64,000 nucleotides of DNA, from the NCBI RefSeq assembly GCF_009755605.1, contig NZ_WPNZ01000007.1, forward strand, positions 268,168 through 332,167, read 5' to 3'. Below the pieces are notes generated by a model. It did no database searches. It had not been told where the DNA came from and saw only the letters and a list, made by a program, of their open reading frames with translations. Numbering within the stretch: position 1 is the stretch's first letter; each line of letters begins with the position of its first letter. This DNA is from Streptomyces typhae (GTDB lineage: Bacteria; Actinomycetota; Actinomycetes; Streptomycetales; Streptomycetaceae). This document shows, in pieces, positions 51,934 to 60,426 of this stretch. Both the position numbers and the translations under genes were made by a program.

Positions 51934-52131
51934 CGCGTGCAGCCAAACGTCGGGGTGACTGGTTGGCAGCGTCCATAGCGTGCCTCAGCGATGTATTCAA
52001 GGTCTCCCCCACGGACATTTGGACCTTTTGCAAGGTAGCGCCCCGATGCGTCAACTGTCCGTAGAAATGGCTCAGATACGTCCGTCCGGGTCGGCAATCC
52101 TGCGGTGGTAGCCGAGCGGATGGAGTCAGTC

Positions 52132-52539
52132 ATGGGAAACGCGGCAGCCGAGGGCGCCCGGGCCGCAGTACGCGAGGGGCCCGTGGACGCAGTCATGATG
52201 CGCCGGACCACGTCGCGTCTGCTGTCGCCGGGAGCGGAGGTGGTGACCGATCCCAAGGAACTGAACGATCTGACTCTCCTCCTGCGGGGGCACATCATGC
52301 TCCTGATCCCGGAGGTGGAGGCCGCCACCGCATGGTTCCCCGACGATGACGTACCGGCCACGTGCGCGCGGGCATGCCTGGGCGAAGCACGCATGAAACT
52401 CAACGTGGCACCTCCTGCGGGACCGGCCGCAGGGATCGCTCACTCGCAGAAGCTCGCCCGCGTACTGAACGCGCTCCTGGACCACCAGGAGAATCTCTCT
52501 GACGCGCCGCCACGCCGCTGGTCCCGGAAGGTGTCCTGA
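52132..52539 (+). CDS. DUF6415-like small protein
   Basis: 135 aa from ATG 52132, with GGAG 6 nt upstream; GTG 52105 and ATG 52120 are alternatives. The helix-rich core LNDLTLLLRGHIMLLIPEVEAATAWF with a following CARACLGEARMKL resembles DUF6415 proteins of Streptomyces, of unknown function, often near XRE/GNTR regulators. It is followed directly by a small gene on the same strand. Confidence 0.7.
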   Translation: MGNAAAEGARAAVREGPVDAVMMRRTTSRLLSPGAEVVTDPKELNDLTLLLRGHIMLLIPEVEAATAWFPDDDVPATCARACLGEARMKLNVAPPAGPAAGIAHSQKLARVLNALLDHQENLSDAPPRRWSRKVS

Positions 52540-52785
52540 GTGGACAGGCAGGCGATCCATGTGGGCATGGTCGTGTACGACCGGAGCTACGAGATGCCCG
52601 CCCGCGTGACCGGGTTCGACGGATCCAGGGTCGCCCTGGTCCGCCCGGCGGGGCTCACCTGGTCGGTACCGCCGGGGGCGATCCGCCCGGCGACAGCGGC
52701 CGAGCGGCGGCAACTCCGCGCGCTTGCCGCCCTCCACAAGGTCAAGACCAGAGGGACCCACCGGGCCTCACCCCTTCCGAACTGA
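52540..52785 (+). CDS. small hypothetical protein, partner of the DUF6415-like gene
   Basis: 81 aa from a GTG that immediately follows the stop of the previous gene, with GGAAGG 8 nt upstream. It reads IHVGMVVYDRSYEMPARVTGFDGSRVALVRPAG, a small beta barrel pattern. Common as the second gene of such pairs; function unknown. The stop overlaps the first bases of an operator. Confidence 0.7.
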   Translation: MDRQAIHVGMVVYDRSYEMPARVTGFDGSRVALVRPAGLTWSVPPGAIRPATAAERRQLRALAALHKVKTRGTHRASPLPN

Positions 52786-52796
52786 CGCACCGTCAG
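52782..52796. promoter_or_regulatory. operator, perfect copy, upstream of the flavin reductase
   Basis: CTGACGCACCGTCAG, 12 of 12 fixed positions, 13 bp before ATG 52810. The site overlaps the previous stop codon, so the gene has its own regulated promoter inside a gene end. Confidence 0.78.
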
Positions 52797-52809
52797 GTTC
52801 AATGGAGCC

Positions 52810-53535
52810 ATGATGGGACACGCAGGCATGGCGGCCACCGTCGTCCGATATCTCCGGTCCGTCGGGGCGCCGACCTCGGCGGGGCCGGAGGTCGAGGCGT
52901 TGCCGCCGCCCCATCTGCGGGCCGTCCGCGAGGACGAGCGGGCGCCGGTCGACGGGGCCGAGTTCCGCCGCGTACTGGGGCACTTCGCGACCGGCGTGAC
53001 GGTCGTGACGGCACCGGCAGGGGACCCGGAACCCACAGGGAACCCAGGAACGGCAGGGGACCTGGTGCCCGCAGGGAACCTGGGAACCCGAGGGCACCCG
53101 GGACCCCCGGGTGCCGCCCCCGGCCCCGCAGGCTTCGCCTGCCAGTCCTTTTCCTCCCTCTCCCTCGACCCGCCCCTCATCTCCTTCATGGTCGCCAGGT
53201 CGTCCACCACCTGGCCCCGCATCGCCCGCGCCGGCGTCTTCTGCGTGAACGTCCTCGGTGCCGGCCAGGGCCCGCTGTGCCGCGCCTTCGCGGTCAGCGG
53301 GGCGGGCGGGGCGGACAAGTTCGCGGGGGTCGCGTACGACGTCGCGCCGGTCACCGGGTCGCCGCGGCTCGCGGGGGTGCCCGCCTGGATCGACTGCACC
53401 GTGCACGCCGTGCACACCGGCGGCGACCACCTCATCGTCGTGGGGCGCGTGGAAGCGCTCGGCGCCGAGGCCGGGGCCGCCGCGCCGCTGCTCTTCCACC
53501 GCGGCGCCTTCGGCGACTTCACGCCCCGCGCGTGA
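52810..53535 (+). CDS. flavin reductase family protein (HsaB/HpaC-like)
   Basis: 241 aa; ATG 52810 or 52813. FMN-binding split barrel: RRVLGHFATGVTVVTA, ACQSFSSLSLDPPLISFMVARSSTTWPRI, GVFCVNVLGAGQ, DCTVHAVHTGGDHLIVVGRVEAL. Such proteins supply reduced flavin to a two-component monooxygenase such as HsaA in steroid degradation. No oxygenase partner is adjacent. A Gly/Pro-rich insertion of about 35 residues (near 75-110) breaks the usual GxxxS region and is coded by a 9-bp-like repeat. Confidence 0.88.
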   Translation: MMGHAGMAATVVRYLRSVGAPTSAGPEVEALPPPHLRAVREDERAPVDGAEFRRVLGHFATGVTVVTAPAGDPEPTGNPGTAGDLVPAGNLGTRGHPGPPGAAPGPAGFACQSFSSLSLDPPLISFMVARSSTTWPRIARAGVFCVNVLGAGQGPLCRAFAVSGAGGADKFAGVAYDVAPVTGSPRLAGVPAWIDCTVHAVHTGGDHLIVVGRVEALGAEAGAAAPLLFHRGAFGDFTPRA

Positions 53536-53538
53536 CGC

Positions 53539-54987
53539 TCACGCCGCCGACGCCGCCACCTCCGGCACATTGCGCCGGATCACCAGCGCCATCAGCGCCG
53601 CCGCCGCGCACAGCGCCCCGGACGCGTACCAGACCACGTCGTACGACCCGAAGACGTCCCGCGCGACACCGCCGAGGAAGGCGACCACCGCCGCCCCCAC
53701 CTGGTGCGAGGCGAGGACCCAGCCGAAGACGATGGCGCTGTCGGCACCGTAGTGCTCACGGCACAGGGCCAGCGTGGGCGGGACCGTCGCCACCCAGTCG
53801 AGGCCGTAGAAGACGATGAAGAAGATCATCGGGATGTGCACGGTCGGTGCCAGGAGCATCGGCAGGAAGAGCAGCGAGACGCCCCGCAGCGCGTAGTAGA
53901 CCGCGAGCAGGCGGCGCGCCTCGAAGCGGTCAGTCAGCCAGCCGGACGCGATCGTGCCCACGACGTCGAAGACGCCGATGACGGCGAGCAGCGACGCAGC
54001 CGCGGTGATCTGCATGCCGTGGTCGTGCGCGGAGGGCACGAAGTGCGTGCGGATCAGGCCGTTAGTGGAGGCACCGCAGATTGCGAACGAGCCCGCGAGC
54101 AGCCAGAAAGGGCCCGTGCGCGCGGCGTCCAGGAGCACACGTACCGTCCTGCGCGCCGCGCCCCGCGCCGGTTCCGGCTTCGGTACGTACTCCCCGCCGT
54201 ACGGGGCGAGTCCCACGTCCGCCGGATGGTCGCGCAGCAGCAGCCACACGAACGGGACCACGACCAGCGCCGCCAGCGCCACCGTCACCGACGCGGGCCG
54301 CCAGCCGTGCTCGTCCACGATCCACGCGCACAGCGGCAGGAACACCAGCTGCCCGGAGGCGCCTGCCGCCGTCAGGATGCCCGTGACCAGGCCGCGGCGC
54401 CGAACGAACCAGCGGTTGGTGACCGTCGCCGAGAAGGCGAGCGCCATCGATCCGGTGCCGAGGCCCACGAGCAGGCCCCAGTAGAGCATCAGCTGCCAGC
54501 TCGCCGTCATCCATACGCTGAGCAGGTCGCCGGCCGCGACCAGGCCGAGGGCGGCCACGACGACCTTGCGGATGCCGAAGCGGTCCATGAGCGCCGCGGC
54601 GAACGGCGCGGTCAGGCCGTACAGCGCCATGTCGATGGACACCGCGAAGCCGATCTCGCCCCGGGACCAGCCGAACTCGTCGTGCAGCGGGTCGATGAGC
54701 AGGCCCGGCAGCGAGTTGAAGGCGGCGCCGCCGATGATCGTCACGAAGGCGACAGCGGCGACGAACCAGGCCCGGTGCACGCGGCGGACGCGGCGGACGC
54801 GGACGGTTCGCCGGCCCTTGCGCCCTGGGCGCGGCGACCCGCTCGGCTCGACCGGCCCGGCCGTCTCGTCCCCCACTTCCGCCTGGAGTGTTCCCGGCGT
54901 CCGCGGCGACTGCGGCGGCTGCTGCGGCTGCTGCGGCTGCTGCGGCTGCGGCTGCGGCTGCGGCTGCGGATTCATTGTCTCGCTCAC
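53539..54987 (-). CDS. MFS transporter (OFA/monocarboxylate-type)
   Basis: 482 aa. About 12 membrane helices predicted from hydrophobic stretches (WFVAAVAFVTIIGGAAFNSLPGLL onward). It has the plan of oxalate/formate and monocarboxylate antiporters. The N-terminus holds a Gln/Pro run coded by a CTG/CGG trinucleotide repeat, then Arg/Lys-rich residues before the first helix. GTG start with GGAAG upstream. It converges with the flavin reductase and may import the substrate, but no operator is seen. Confidence 0.9.
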   Translation of the reverse strand: MSETMNPQPQPQPQPQQPQQPQQPPQSPRTPGTLQAEVGDETAGPVEPSGSPRPGRKGRRTVRVRRVRRVHRAWFVAAVAFVTIIGGAAFNSLPGLLIDPLHDEFGWSRGEIGFAVSIDMALYGLTAPFAAALMDRFGIRKVVVAALGLVAAGDLLSVWMTASWQLMLYWGLLVGLGTGSMALAFSATVTNRWFVRRRGLVTGILTAAGASGQLVFLPLCAWIVDEHGWRPASVTVALAALVVVPFVWLLLRDHPADVGLAPYGGEYVPKPEPARGAARRTVRVLLDAARTGPFWLLAGSFAICGASTNGLIRTHFVPSAHDHGMQITAAASLLAVIGVFDVVGTIASGWLTDRFEARRLLAVYYALRGVSLLFLPMLLAPTVHIPMIFFIVFYGLDWVATVPPTLALCREHYGADSAIVFGWVLASHQVGAAVVAFLGGVARDVFGSYDVVWYASGALCAAAALMALVIRRNVPEVAASAA

Positions 54988-55059
54988 GTCAGACAGCTTC
55001 CGTGGCGCCGATCACCGCCGACGAGTGGCCCGAGGGACAGCCTTCGCTAGGATCGGGCC

Positions 55060-56076
55060 ATGGATCGAGCCGTGCAGGAATCCCGTAAGGAACTCGGCAA
55101 GCAGCACCGGGTCGTCGTCCTCGCCCTCGACGGCGTCATCCCCTTCGAACTCGGCATCCCGCAGCGGATCTTCGGGCGGGCCAGGAACGCCGCGGGCCGG
55201 CCGCTGTACTCCGTCGTGACCTGCTCGGTCCGGCCGCCGGGGCCGGTCCGTACGGACGCCGACTTCGCGATCCTCACCGAGCACGGGCCGGAGGCGCTCG
55301 CCGCCGCGGACACCCTCGTCGTGCCCGCCTCCTACGAACTGGGGCCCGTGTACGAGGAGGGCCGCCTCACGGACGAGCTGGCGGCCGCCCTCGCCCACCT
55401 GCGGCCCGGCACCCGGCTCGTGTCCATCTGCACCGGCGGCTACGTCCTCGCGGCGGCCGGATATCTGGACGGGCGTCCCGCCACCACGCACTGGTCGTCG
55501 GCCGAACACTTCCAGCGGCTCTTCCCCGCGGTCGACGTGGACGCGGACGTGCTGTTCATCGACGACGGCGACGTGCTGACGTCGGCGGGGGTCGCCGCCG
55601 GCCTCGACCTGTGTCTGCATCTGGTACGCCGGGACCACGGCACGGCCGTCGCCAACGAGGTCGCCCGCCGCACCGTGGTGCCGCCCCACCGTGACGGCGG
55701 GCAGGCCCAGTACATCCGGCGGCCCGTGCCCGAACCGCAGGTCGCGACGACGACCACGGCGCGGGCGTGGGCGCTCGGGCGGCTGCACGAGCCGATCCAG
55801 CTGCGGGACATGGCCGAGCAGGAGGCGATGTCCGTGCGGACCTTCACCCGCCGGTTCCGCGAGGAGGCCGGGGTCAGCCCCGGGCAGTGGCTGACGCGGC
55901 AGCGGGTGGAGCGGGCCCGGCACCTCCTCGAATCCAGCGACCTGTCGGTCGACCAGGTCGCCCGGGACGCGGGCTTCGGCACCGCCCAGTCCATGCGCCA
56001 GCACCTGCAGACGGCCCTCGGGGTGACCCCCACCACCTACCGGCGGACGTTCCGCGCCGCGGACGCCGACCGATAA
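55060..56076 (+). CDS. GlxA-family regulator (DJ-1/PfpI + AraC)
   Basis: 338 aa. N-terminal DJ-1/PfpI-like domain with LVSICTGGYVLAAAGYLDGRPATTHW (nucleophile-elbow Cys near residue 127), and a C-terminal AraC double helix-turn-helix (LRDMAEQEAMSVRTFTRRFREEAGVSPGQWLTRQRVERARHLLESSDLSVDQVARDAGFGTAQSMRQHL). It is divergent from the MFS transporter with about 70 bp between, and so is its probable regulator. Confidence 0.92.
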   Translation: MDRAVQESRKELGKQHRVVVLALDGVIPFELGIPQRIFGRARNAAGRPLYSVVTCSVRPPGPVRTDADFAILTEHGPEALAAADTLVVPASYELGPVYEEGRLTDELAAALAHLRPGTRLVSICTGGYVLAAAGYLDGRPATTHWSSAEHFQRLFPAVDVDADVLFIDDGDVLTSAGVAAGLDLCLHLVRRDHGTAVANEVARRTVVPPHRDGGQAQYIRRPVPEPQVATTTTARAWALGRLHEPIQLRDMAEQEAMSVRTFTRRFREEAGVSPGQWLTRQRVERARHLLESSDLSVDQVARDAGFGTAQSMRQHLQTALGVTPTTYRRTFRAADADR

Positions 56077-56126
56077 TGATCCCGCAGCCGCGGTGACGTA
56101 CGCCGCGGTGGACGGGGAGGATCCCG

Positions 56127-56690
56127 ATGAGGACGCCGATGTACGCGATATCCCTCGGTGCCGACGGCGCGGAGCTGCGCCCGTTGGAGCCCTGGCAGGC
56201 CGACGAGTTCCTGGCCCACATCGACCGGGGGCGGGAGTTCATCGGGCAGCACAACGGGCTGCCCGACGTCGTCACCGACCTGGCGTCGAGCCGGGCCTAC
56301 CTACAGGCCTACGCCGACAAGGCCGCCACCGACACCGGCCGGATCTGCGGCATCCACCTGGACGGCGCGCTCGTCGGCGCGGTCATCCTGCGCACCATGG
56401 ACGTCGCCCAGGGCACCGCCGAGGCGGGCTGCTGGCTGGAGCCCGCCGCGGCCGGCAAGGGGCTCGTCACCCGGGCGTGCCGGGTCCTCATCGACTGGGC
56501 CGTCGAGGAACGCGGGATCCACCGCGTCGACTGGTGGGTCTCCTCCGGCAACGCGCCCAGCATCGCCGTGGCACGGCGGCTCGGCATGTCCCGCGAGGGC
56601 GTGCTGCGGGACAGCTACCTCTACCGGGGGCAGCGGCACGACCAGGAGATCTGGTCGGTCCTCGCCCCGGAGTGGCGCGCGGGGCGCTGA
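56127..56690 (+). CDS. RimJ/RimL-type GNAT acetyltransferase
   Basis: 187 aa from an ATG with GGGAGG 7 nt upstream. AGCWLEPAAAGKGLVTRACRVLIDWAV carries the acetyl-CoA site (GKG), RVDWWVSSGNAPSIAVARRLGM and the terminal QEIWSVLAPEW follow. It resembles ribosomal-protein or small-molecule N-acetyltransferases. A copy of the GTTTGAGGACGAG repeat lies just after the stop. Confidence 0.93.
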   Translation: MRTPMYAISLGADGAELRPLEPWQADEFLAHIDRGREFIGQHNGLPDVVTDLASSRAYLQAYADKAATDTGRICGIHLDGALVGAVILRTMDVAQGTAEAGCWLEPAAAGKGLVTRACRVLIDWAVEERGIHRVDWWVSSGNAPSIAVARRLGMSREGVLRDSYLYRGQRHDQEIWSVLAPEWRAGR

Positions 56691-56699
56691 GCCCCGCAG

Positions 56700-56735
56700 A
56701 CCAGCCCGTCCGGCGTTTGAGGACGAGCGCGCAGC
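56700..56735. repeat. second copy of the GTTTGAGGACGAG interspersed element
   Basis: CCCGTCCGGCGTTTGAGGAC with the following GAGCGCGCAGCGC matches 50339-50370. It lies between a GNAT stop and the end of a convergent MFS gene. Elements of this type are frequent in Streptomyces genomes. Confidence 0.75.
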
Positions 56736-56752
56736 GCGACTGGGCGTCCACC

Positions 56753-57970
56753 TCAACTCGGCCGTGCCACAGAGTTCGACGGAGCCGGAACATCCGGTGC
56801 CGTGGCCGGTGCCGGGGCCGGGCGGACCTCCGCCAGCGTGCCCACCAGCGTCAGGACCACCGTCATGGCCACCCCGGCCAGGATCGCCGTGGAGGGCGTG
56901 GTGACGCTGAGGAGGGCGCCCGCCAGGGAGCCGCTCGCCGCGTAACCGGCACCCACGGCCGCGTACATCACCGAGTAGCCCGCGGCGAGCGCGCTCGGGG
57001 GCAGGACCTCGCGGAGGGTCAGATGCCGGGTGAGCATCGCACCGGCCTGGAGGAAACCCGCGCAGACGAGGACCACCGCGAGCCATGGCGCCGTCGGCAG
57101 CACGGCGATCACGGCGAGGCAGCCGCAGACGCCGAGCATGCACACCAGGCTCTGTCTGCGCAGGCGCCCCGGCCAGGTCCGCAGCCCGTACACGAAGGAG
57201 CCGGCCGCGGAGCCGACCGCGAGTCCCGCGAGCAGCGGGCCCGACATGCCGACGGATATCTCCCGCTGCTCCAGGAGCGCGGGCAGGATCAGCTCGGCGA
57301 GGGCCAGGAGCGAGAGTCCTGCCGCACCCGTCACGTACACCGGCCAGGCGCGGGCCATGATGCGCAGCATCGACTCGCCTTCCCGGTCGGACTCGTCCGC
57401 CTTCCAGCCCGCGGGCAGCGTCCACAGGCCCGGCACGGACAGCGCCATCAGGACGGCGGCGAGGAGCAGCGGCAGGCCCGGCGCGACCCCGAGCGCGAGC
57501 CCCGCCACCGTCGCGGGGGCCGCCGCCCAGATCATGAAGACCAGGATCGACTCGGCGGACATCGCCTGCGCCACGGCCCGCTCCGGGACCATGCCGTTGA
57601 GCAGGGCACGCAGACCGCCGGGAGCGGCGGCGGGCGCGGCACCGGCGACGAACGCGCACACCGCGAGCACCGCGGCGGGCGCTCCGGGCAGCGCTCCGAG
57701 CGCCCCGAAGCCCACCGCGCCGGCGGCCAGGCCCGCGGCCAGCTGCGGCCTGGCCCGCTCGGCCCGCATCCGCATGCCGAGGAAGGGGGCGCCTGCGATC
57801 TCACCGATGACGTAGGCCGCGGCGAGCATCGCACCCAGTGTGTAACCCCCGTCCCGTTCGCGAACGAGGAAGACCAGGGCGAGGGGCGCCATGGCCACGG
57901 GCATCCGGGCGCCCACGGACACGGCCGCCCAGGCCAGGGTCTGCCGCGAGGCGATGTCGCGATAGCTCAT
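56753..57970 (-). CDS. MFS transporter
   Basis: 405 aa, 11-12 hydrophobic segments beginning at LAWAAVSVGARMPVAMAPLALVFLV. The layout is that of drug-efflux-like MFS proteins of DHA type. The ATG lacks a clear ribosome site. It has no neighbour with related function; it converges with the GNAT gene and lies 106 bp from the end of the ADH gene. Substrate unknown. Confidence 0.85.
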   Translation of the reverse strand: MSYRDIASRQTLAWAAVSVGARMPVAMAPLALVFLVRERDGGYTLGAMLAAAYVIGEIAGAPFLGMRMRAERARPQLAAGLAAGAVGFGALGALPGAPAAVLAVCAFVAGAAPAAAPGGLRALLNGMVPERAVAQAMSAESILVFMIWAAAPATVAGLALGVAPGLPLLLAAVLMALSVPGLWTLPAGWKADESDREGESMLRIMARAWPVYVTGAAGLSLLALAELILPALLEQREISVGMSGPLLAGLAVGSAAGSFVYGLRTWPGRLRRQSLVCMLGVCGCLAVIAVLPTAPWLAVVLVCAGFLQAGAMLTRHLTLREVLPPSALAAGYSVMYAAVGAGYAASGSLAGALLSVTTPSTAILAGVAMTVVLTLVGTLAEVRPAPAPATAPDVPAPSNSVARPS

Positions 57971-58010
57971 GGGAACGACGGTAGGACACACCACTGACAA
58001 CGCCCCAGGA

Positions 58011-58093
58011 GTTTTCTCAGAACACCAGCGCCCCCGCGAGCTTTCGCAGAACACCAGCGCCCCCCCGCGAGCCTTCTCAGAACACCAGCACCC
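58011..58093. repeat. three tandem copies of the 3' end of the ADH gene
   Basis: Three near-identical 28-32 bp copies of CTCAGAACACCAGCGCCCCC lie in a row; the copy at 58075-58093 is the real C-terminal codons and stop of the ADH gene. The two others lie in the gap to the MFS gene. Confidence 0.8.
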
Positions 58094-59126
58094 CCCGCGC
58101 CACCTTCCCCGCCTCCGCGTCCGCCCGCGCCGCCGCGAACTCCTCCACCGGATACGTCCGCGTCACCAGTTCGTCGAGCAGCAGGCGCCCCGCCAGGTAC
58201 AGGTCGGCGTACAGCGCGAAGTCCCGTTGCGGGCGGGCCGATCCGTAGCGGCAGCCGAGGATCGACTTGTCCAGGAACAGGGAGGAGACGAGGAACGACG
58301 CCTCGGCCTGCGCGGGTGGCACGCCGAGCAGGACGGCCTGGCCGTGCCGGTCGAGTACGTCGACGGCCTGCCGGATCAGCTCCACGCGGCCCACGCATTC
58401 GAAGGCGTGGTCCGCGCCGGTCGGCAGGATCTGTGGGACGGCGTCCGCCGTGGGAAGGAAGTGGGTGGCGCCGAACTGCCGGGCCATCGCCTCCTTGGCG
58501 GGGTCGCAGTCCACGGCCACGATCGTCGTGGCACCGGCGACGCGGGCGCCCTGGAGGACGTTCAGGCCGATGCCGCCCGTGCCGATGACGACGACGGAGT
58601 CGCCGTACGCGACCCGCGCGCGGTTGAGGACCGCGCCGACGCCGGTGACCACGCCGCAGCCGATGAGCGCCGCGGACGTCAGCGGGATCTCCTCGGGGAT
58701 CCGCACGGCCTGGACGGCCTTGACGACGGTGCGTTCGGCGAACGCGGAGTTCGCGGCGAACTGGTGGAGCGGCTTCCCGGCCCGCGCGAAGGGCTGTTGC
58801 GGCCTGCCGATGGCCTTGCGGCACATCGTGGGGCGGCCCCGGCCGCACTCGGCGCAGGCCCCGCAGCTCGCGATGGTGGACAGGGCCACGTGGTCGCCGG
58901 GCGCGACGTGCGCGACGCCCGCTCCGACGGCCTCGACGACGCCCGCGCCCTCGTGGCCGAGCACCACGGGCCGCGGGAAGGGAATCGTCCCGTCGAGGAC
59001 CGACAGGTCGCTGTGGCACAGGCCGGCCGCCGCGACGGCCACCAGGACCTCCCCGGGCCCCGGGTCCCGTACCTCCAGGTCGTCGACGACCTGGACGCGC
59101 TCCCCGTCGCACACCACGCCTCTCAT
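58077..59126 (-). CDS. zinc-dependent alcohol dehydrogenase (class III-like MDR)
   Basis: 349 aa. Catalytic zinc ligands in GLCHSDLSVLDG (Cys-His) and GHEGAGVV, structural zinc cluster CGACAECGRGRPTMC, NAD fold VVVIGTGGIGLNVLQ. The substrate could be a CoA-derived alcohol or a free alcohol. ATG overlaps the acyl-CoA dehydrogenase stop (ATGA). Third gene of the SDR-ACAD-ADH operon. Confidence 0.95.
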   Translation of the reverse strand: MRGVVCDGERVQVVDDLEVRDPGPGEVLVAVAAAGLCHSDLSVLDGTIPFPRPVVLGHEGAGVVEAVGAGVAHVAPGDHVALSTIASCGACAECGRGRPTMCRKAIGRPQQPFARAGKPLHQFAANSAFAERTVVKAVQAVRIPEEIPLTSAALIGCGVVTGVGAVLNRARVAYGDSVVVIGTGGIGLNVLQGARVAGATTIVAVDCDPAKEAMARQFGATHFLPTADAVPQILPTGADHAFECVGRVELIRQAVDVLDRHGQAVLLGVPPAQAEASFLVSSLFLDKSILGCRYGSARPQRDFALYADLYLAGRLLLDELVTRTYPVEEFAAARADAEAGKVARGVLVF

Positions 59127-60418
59127 GGGGTACCCCTCACCGGCCCCTTGGCCTCTTTCGGCAGGCCGAGCACCCGCTCGGCGATGATGTTCCGCTGGAT
59201 CTCGTCGGAGCCGCCGTACACGGTGTCGGCACGGGAGAAGAGGAACAGGCGCTGCGCGGCGTCCAGTTCGTACGGGGCGTCGGCGCGCCAGTCCGTGGGG
59301 CCGACGGCGGCCGCCGTGCCGCGTACGGCAAGCGCCAGTTCCCCCAGGCGCTGGTGCCAGCCGCCCCACAGCAGCTTGGCCACGCTGGGCGCGCCCGCGT
59401 CGTCCCCCGGTCCGCCGGTGCTCCCCAGCGTGCGGAGCGCGTTCCAGCGCATGACGCGCAGCTCCGCCCACTGCCGCACCAGGCGGTCGCGGTACACCGG
59501 GTCGGCCGCGCCGTCGCCGCGCAGCGCCGCGCGCACGACGTCCTCCAACTCCCGCGCGAAACCGATCTGCTGGGCCAGCGTGGCCACCCCGCGCTCGAAG
59601 CCGAGCAGACCCATGGCGACCCGCCAGCCGTTGCCCGCGCCGCCCACCACGTGGTCGCCGCGCGCGCGGGCGCCGTCGAAGAAGACCTCGTTGAACTCGC
59701 TGGTCCCGGTGAGCTGCCTGATCGGGCGGACCTCCACGCGTCCGGGCTGGTCCATGGGCAGCAGGAGCAGGGAGAGCCCCTGGTGCCGGTGGGAGCCCGG
59801 CTCCGTGCGGGCGAGCACGAAGCACCAGTCCGCCTCGTGCGCGAGGGACGTCCAGATCTTCTGGCCGGTCACGCGGTACGTCCCGTCGCCGTCCCGAACG
59901 GCGGCGGTGCGCACGCCCGCCAGGTCGGACCCGGCGCCCGGTTCGCTGTAGCCCTGGCACCACAGGGCCTCCCCGCGCGCGATGGTCGGCAGGAACGTGT
60001 CCTGCTGCTGCTTGCTGCCGTACGCGAGGAGGGTGGGCGCCAGCAGGTTCTCGCCTACGTGCCCGCAGCGGCCCGGCGCGCGCACGCGCGCGTACTCCTC
60101 GGCCCACACGACCTGCTGCGTCAGGGAGGCCCGCCGCACCCCGTACCCACCTCTGCCGCCTCCGGTACCTTCGCCGCCGCACCCACCTCTGCCGCACCCG
60201 GTACCTTCGCCGCCGCCCCCGACCCCCCACCCGATCCCGATCCACCCACCCCGCCCCAGCTCCCGCTCCCAGGCCCGCCGCACGCCCCCGCGCTCGTGCT
60301 CGCTGCCGGGCCCGCCCCGCCCGGCCGCCGCCGCGAACTCCCCCACGAGGTGTTCCTCCAGCCAGCCCCGCGCCTCCCGCCGGAAGGCCTCGTCCGCGGC
60401 CCCGAATGCGAAGTCCAC
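59123..60418 (-). CDS. acyl-CoA dehydrogenase
   Basis: 431 aa from GTG 60418. N-terminal DFAFGAADEAFRREARGWLEEHL; FAD domain GENLLAPTLLAYGSKQQQDTFLPTIARGEALWCQGYSEPGAGSDLAGVRTAAVRDGDGTYRVTGQKIWTS; the C-terminal AEXVLGLP-like end. A Gly-rich insertion (about residues 75-105) is coded by a tandem repeat at about 60140-60240. Eight bases separate it from the SDR upstream, without a good ribosome site, so coupling is likely. FadE26-like partner roles fit. Confidence 0.9.
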   Translation of the reverse strand: MDFAFGAADEAFRREARGWLEEHLVGEFAAAAGRGGPGSEHERGGVRRAWERELGRGGWIGIGWGVGGGGEGTGCGRGGCGGEGTGGGRGGYGVRRASLTQQVVWAEEYARVRAPGRCGHVGENLLAPTLLAYGSKQQQDTFLPTIARGEALWCQGYSEPGAGSDLAGVRTAAVRDGDGTYRVTGQKIWTSLAHEADWCFVLARTEPGSHRHQGLSLLLLPMDQPGRVEVRPIRQLTGTSEFNEVFFDGARARGDHVVGGAGNGWRVAMGLLGFERGVATLAQQIGFARELEDVVRAALRGDGAADPVYRDRLVRQWAELRVMRWNALRTLGSTGGPGDDAGAPSVAKLLWGGWHQRLGELALAVRGTAAAVGPTDWRADAPYELDAAQRLFLFSRADTVYGGSDEIQRNIIAERVLGLPKEAKGPVRGTP

Positions 60419-60426
60419 GGCGTGGC

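Noticed and set aside
54888..54975. Poly-Ala frame opposite the MFS N-terminus as a gene
   Set aside because: It is the complement of the Gln/Pro-coding trinucleotide repeat.
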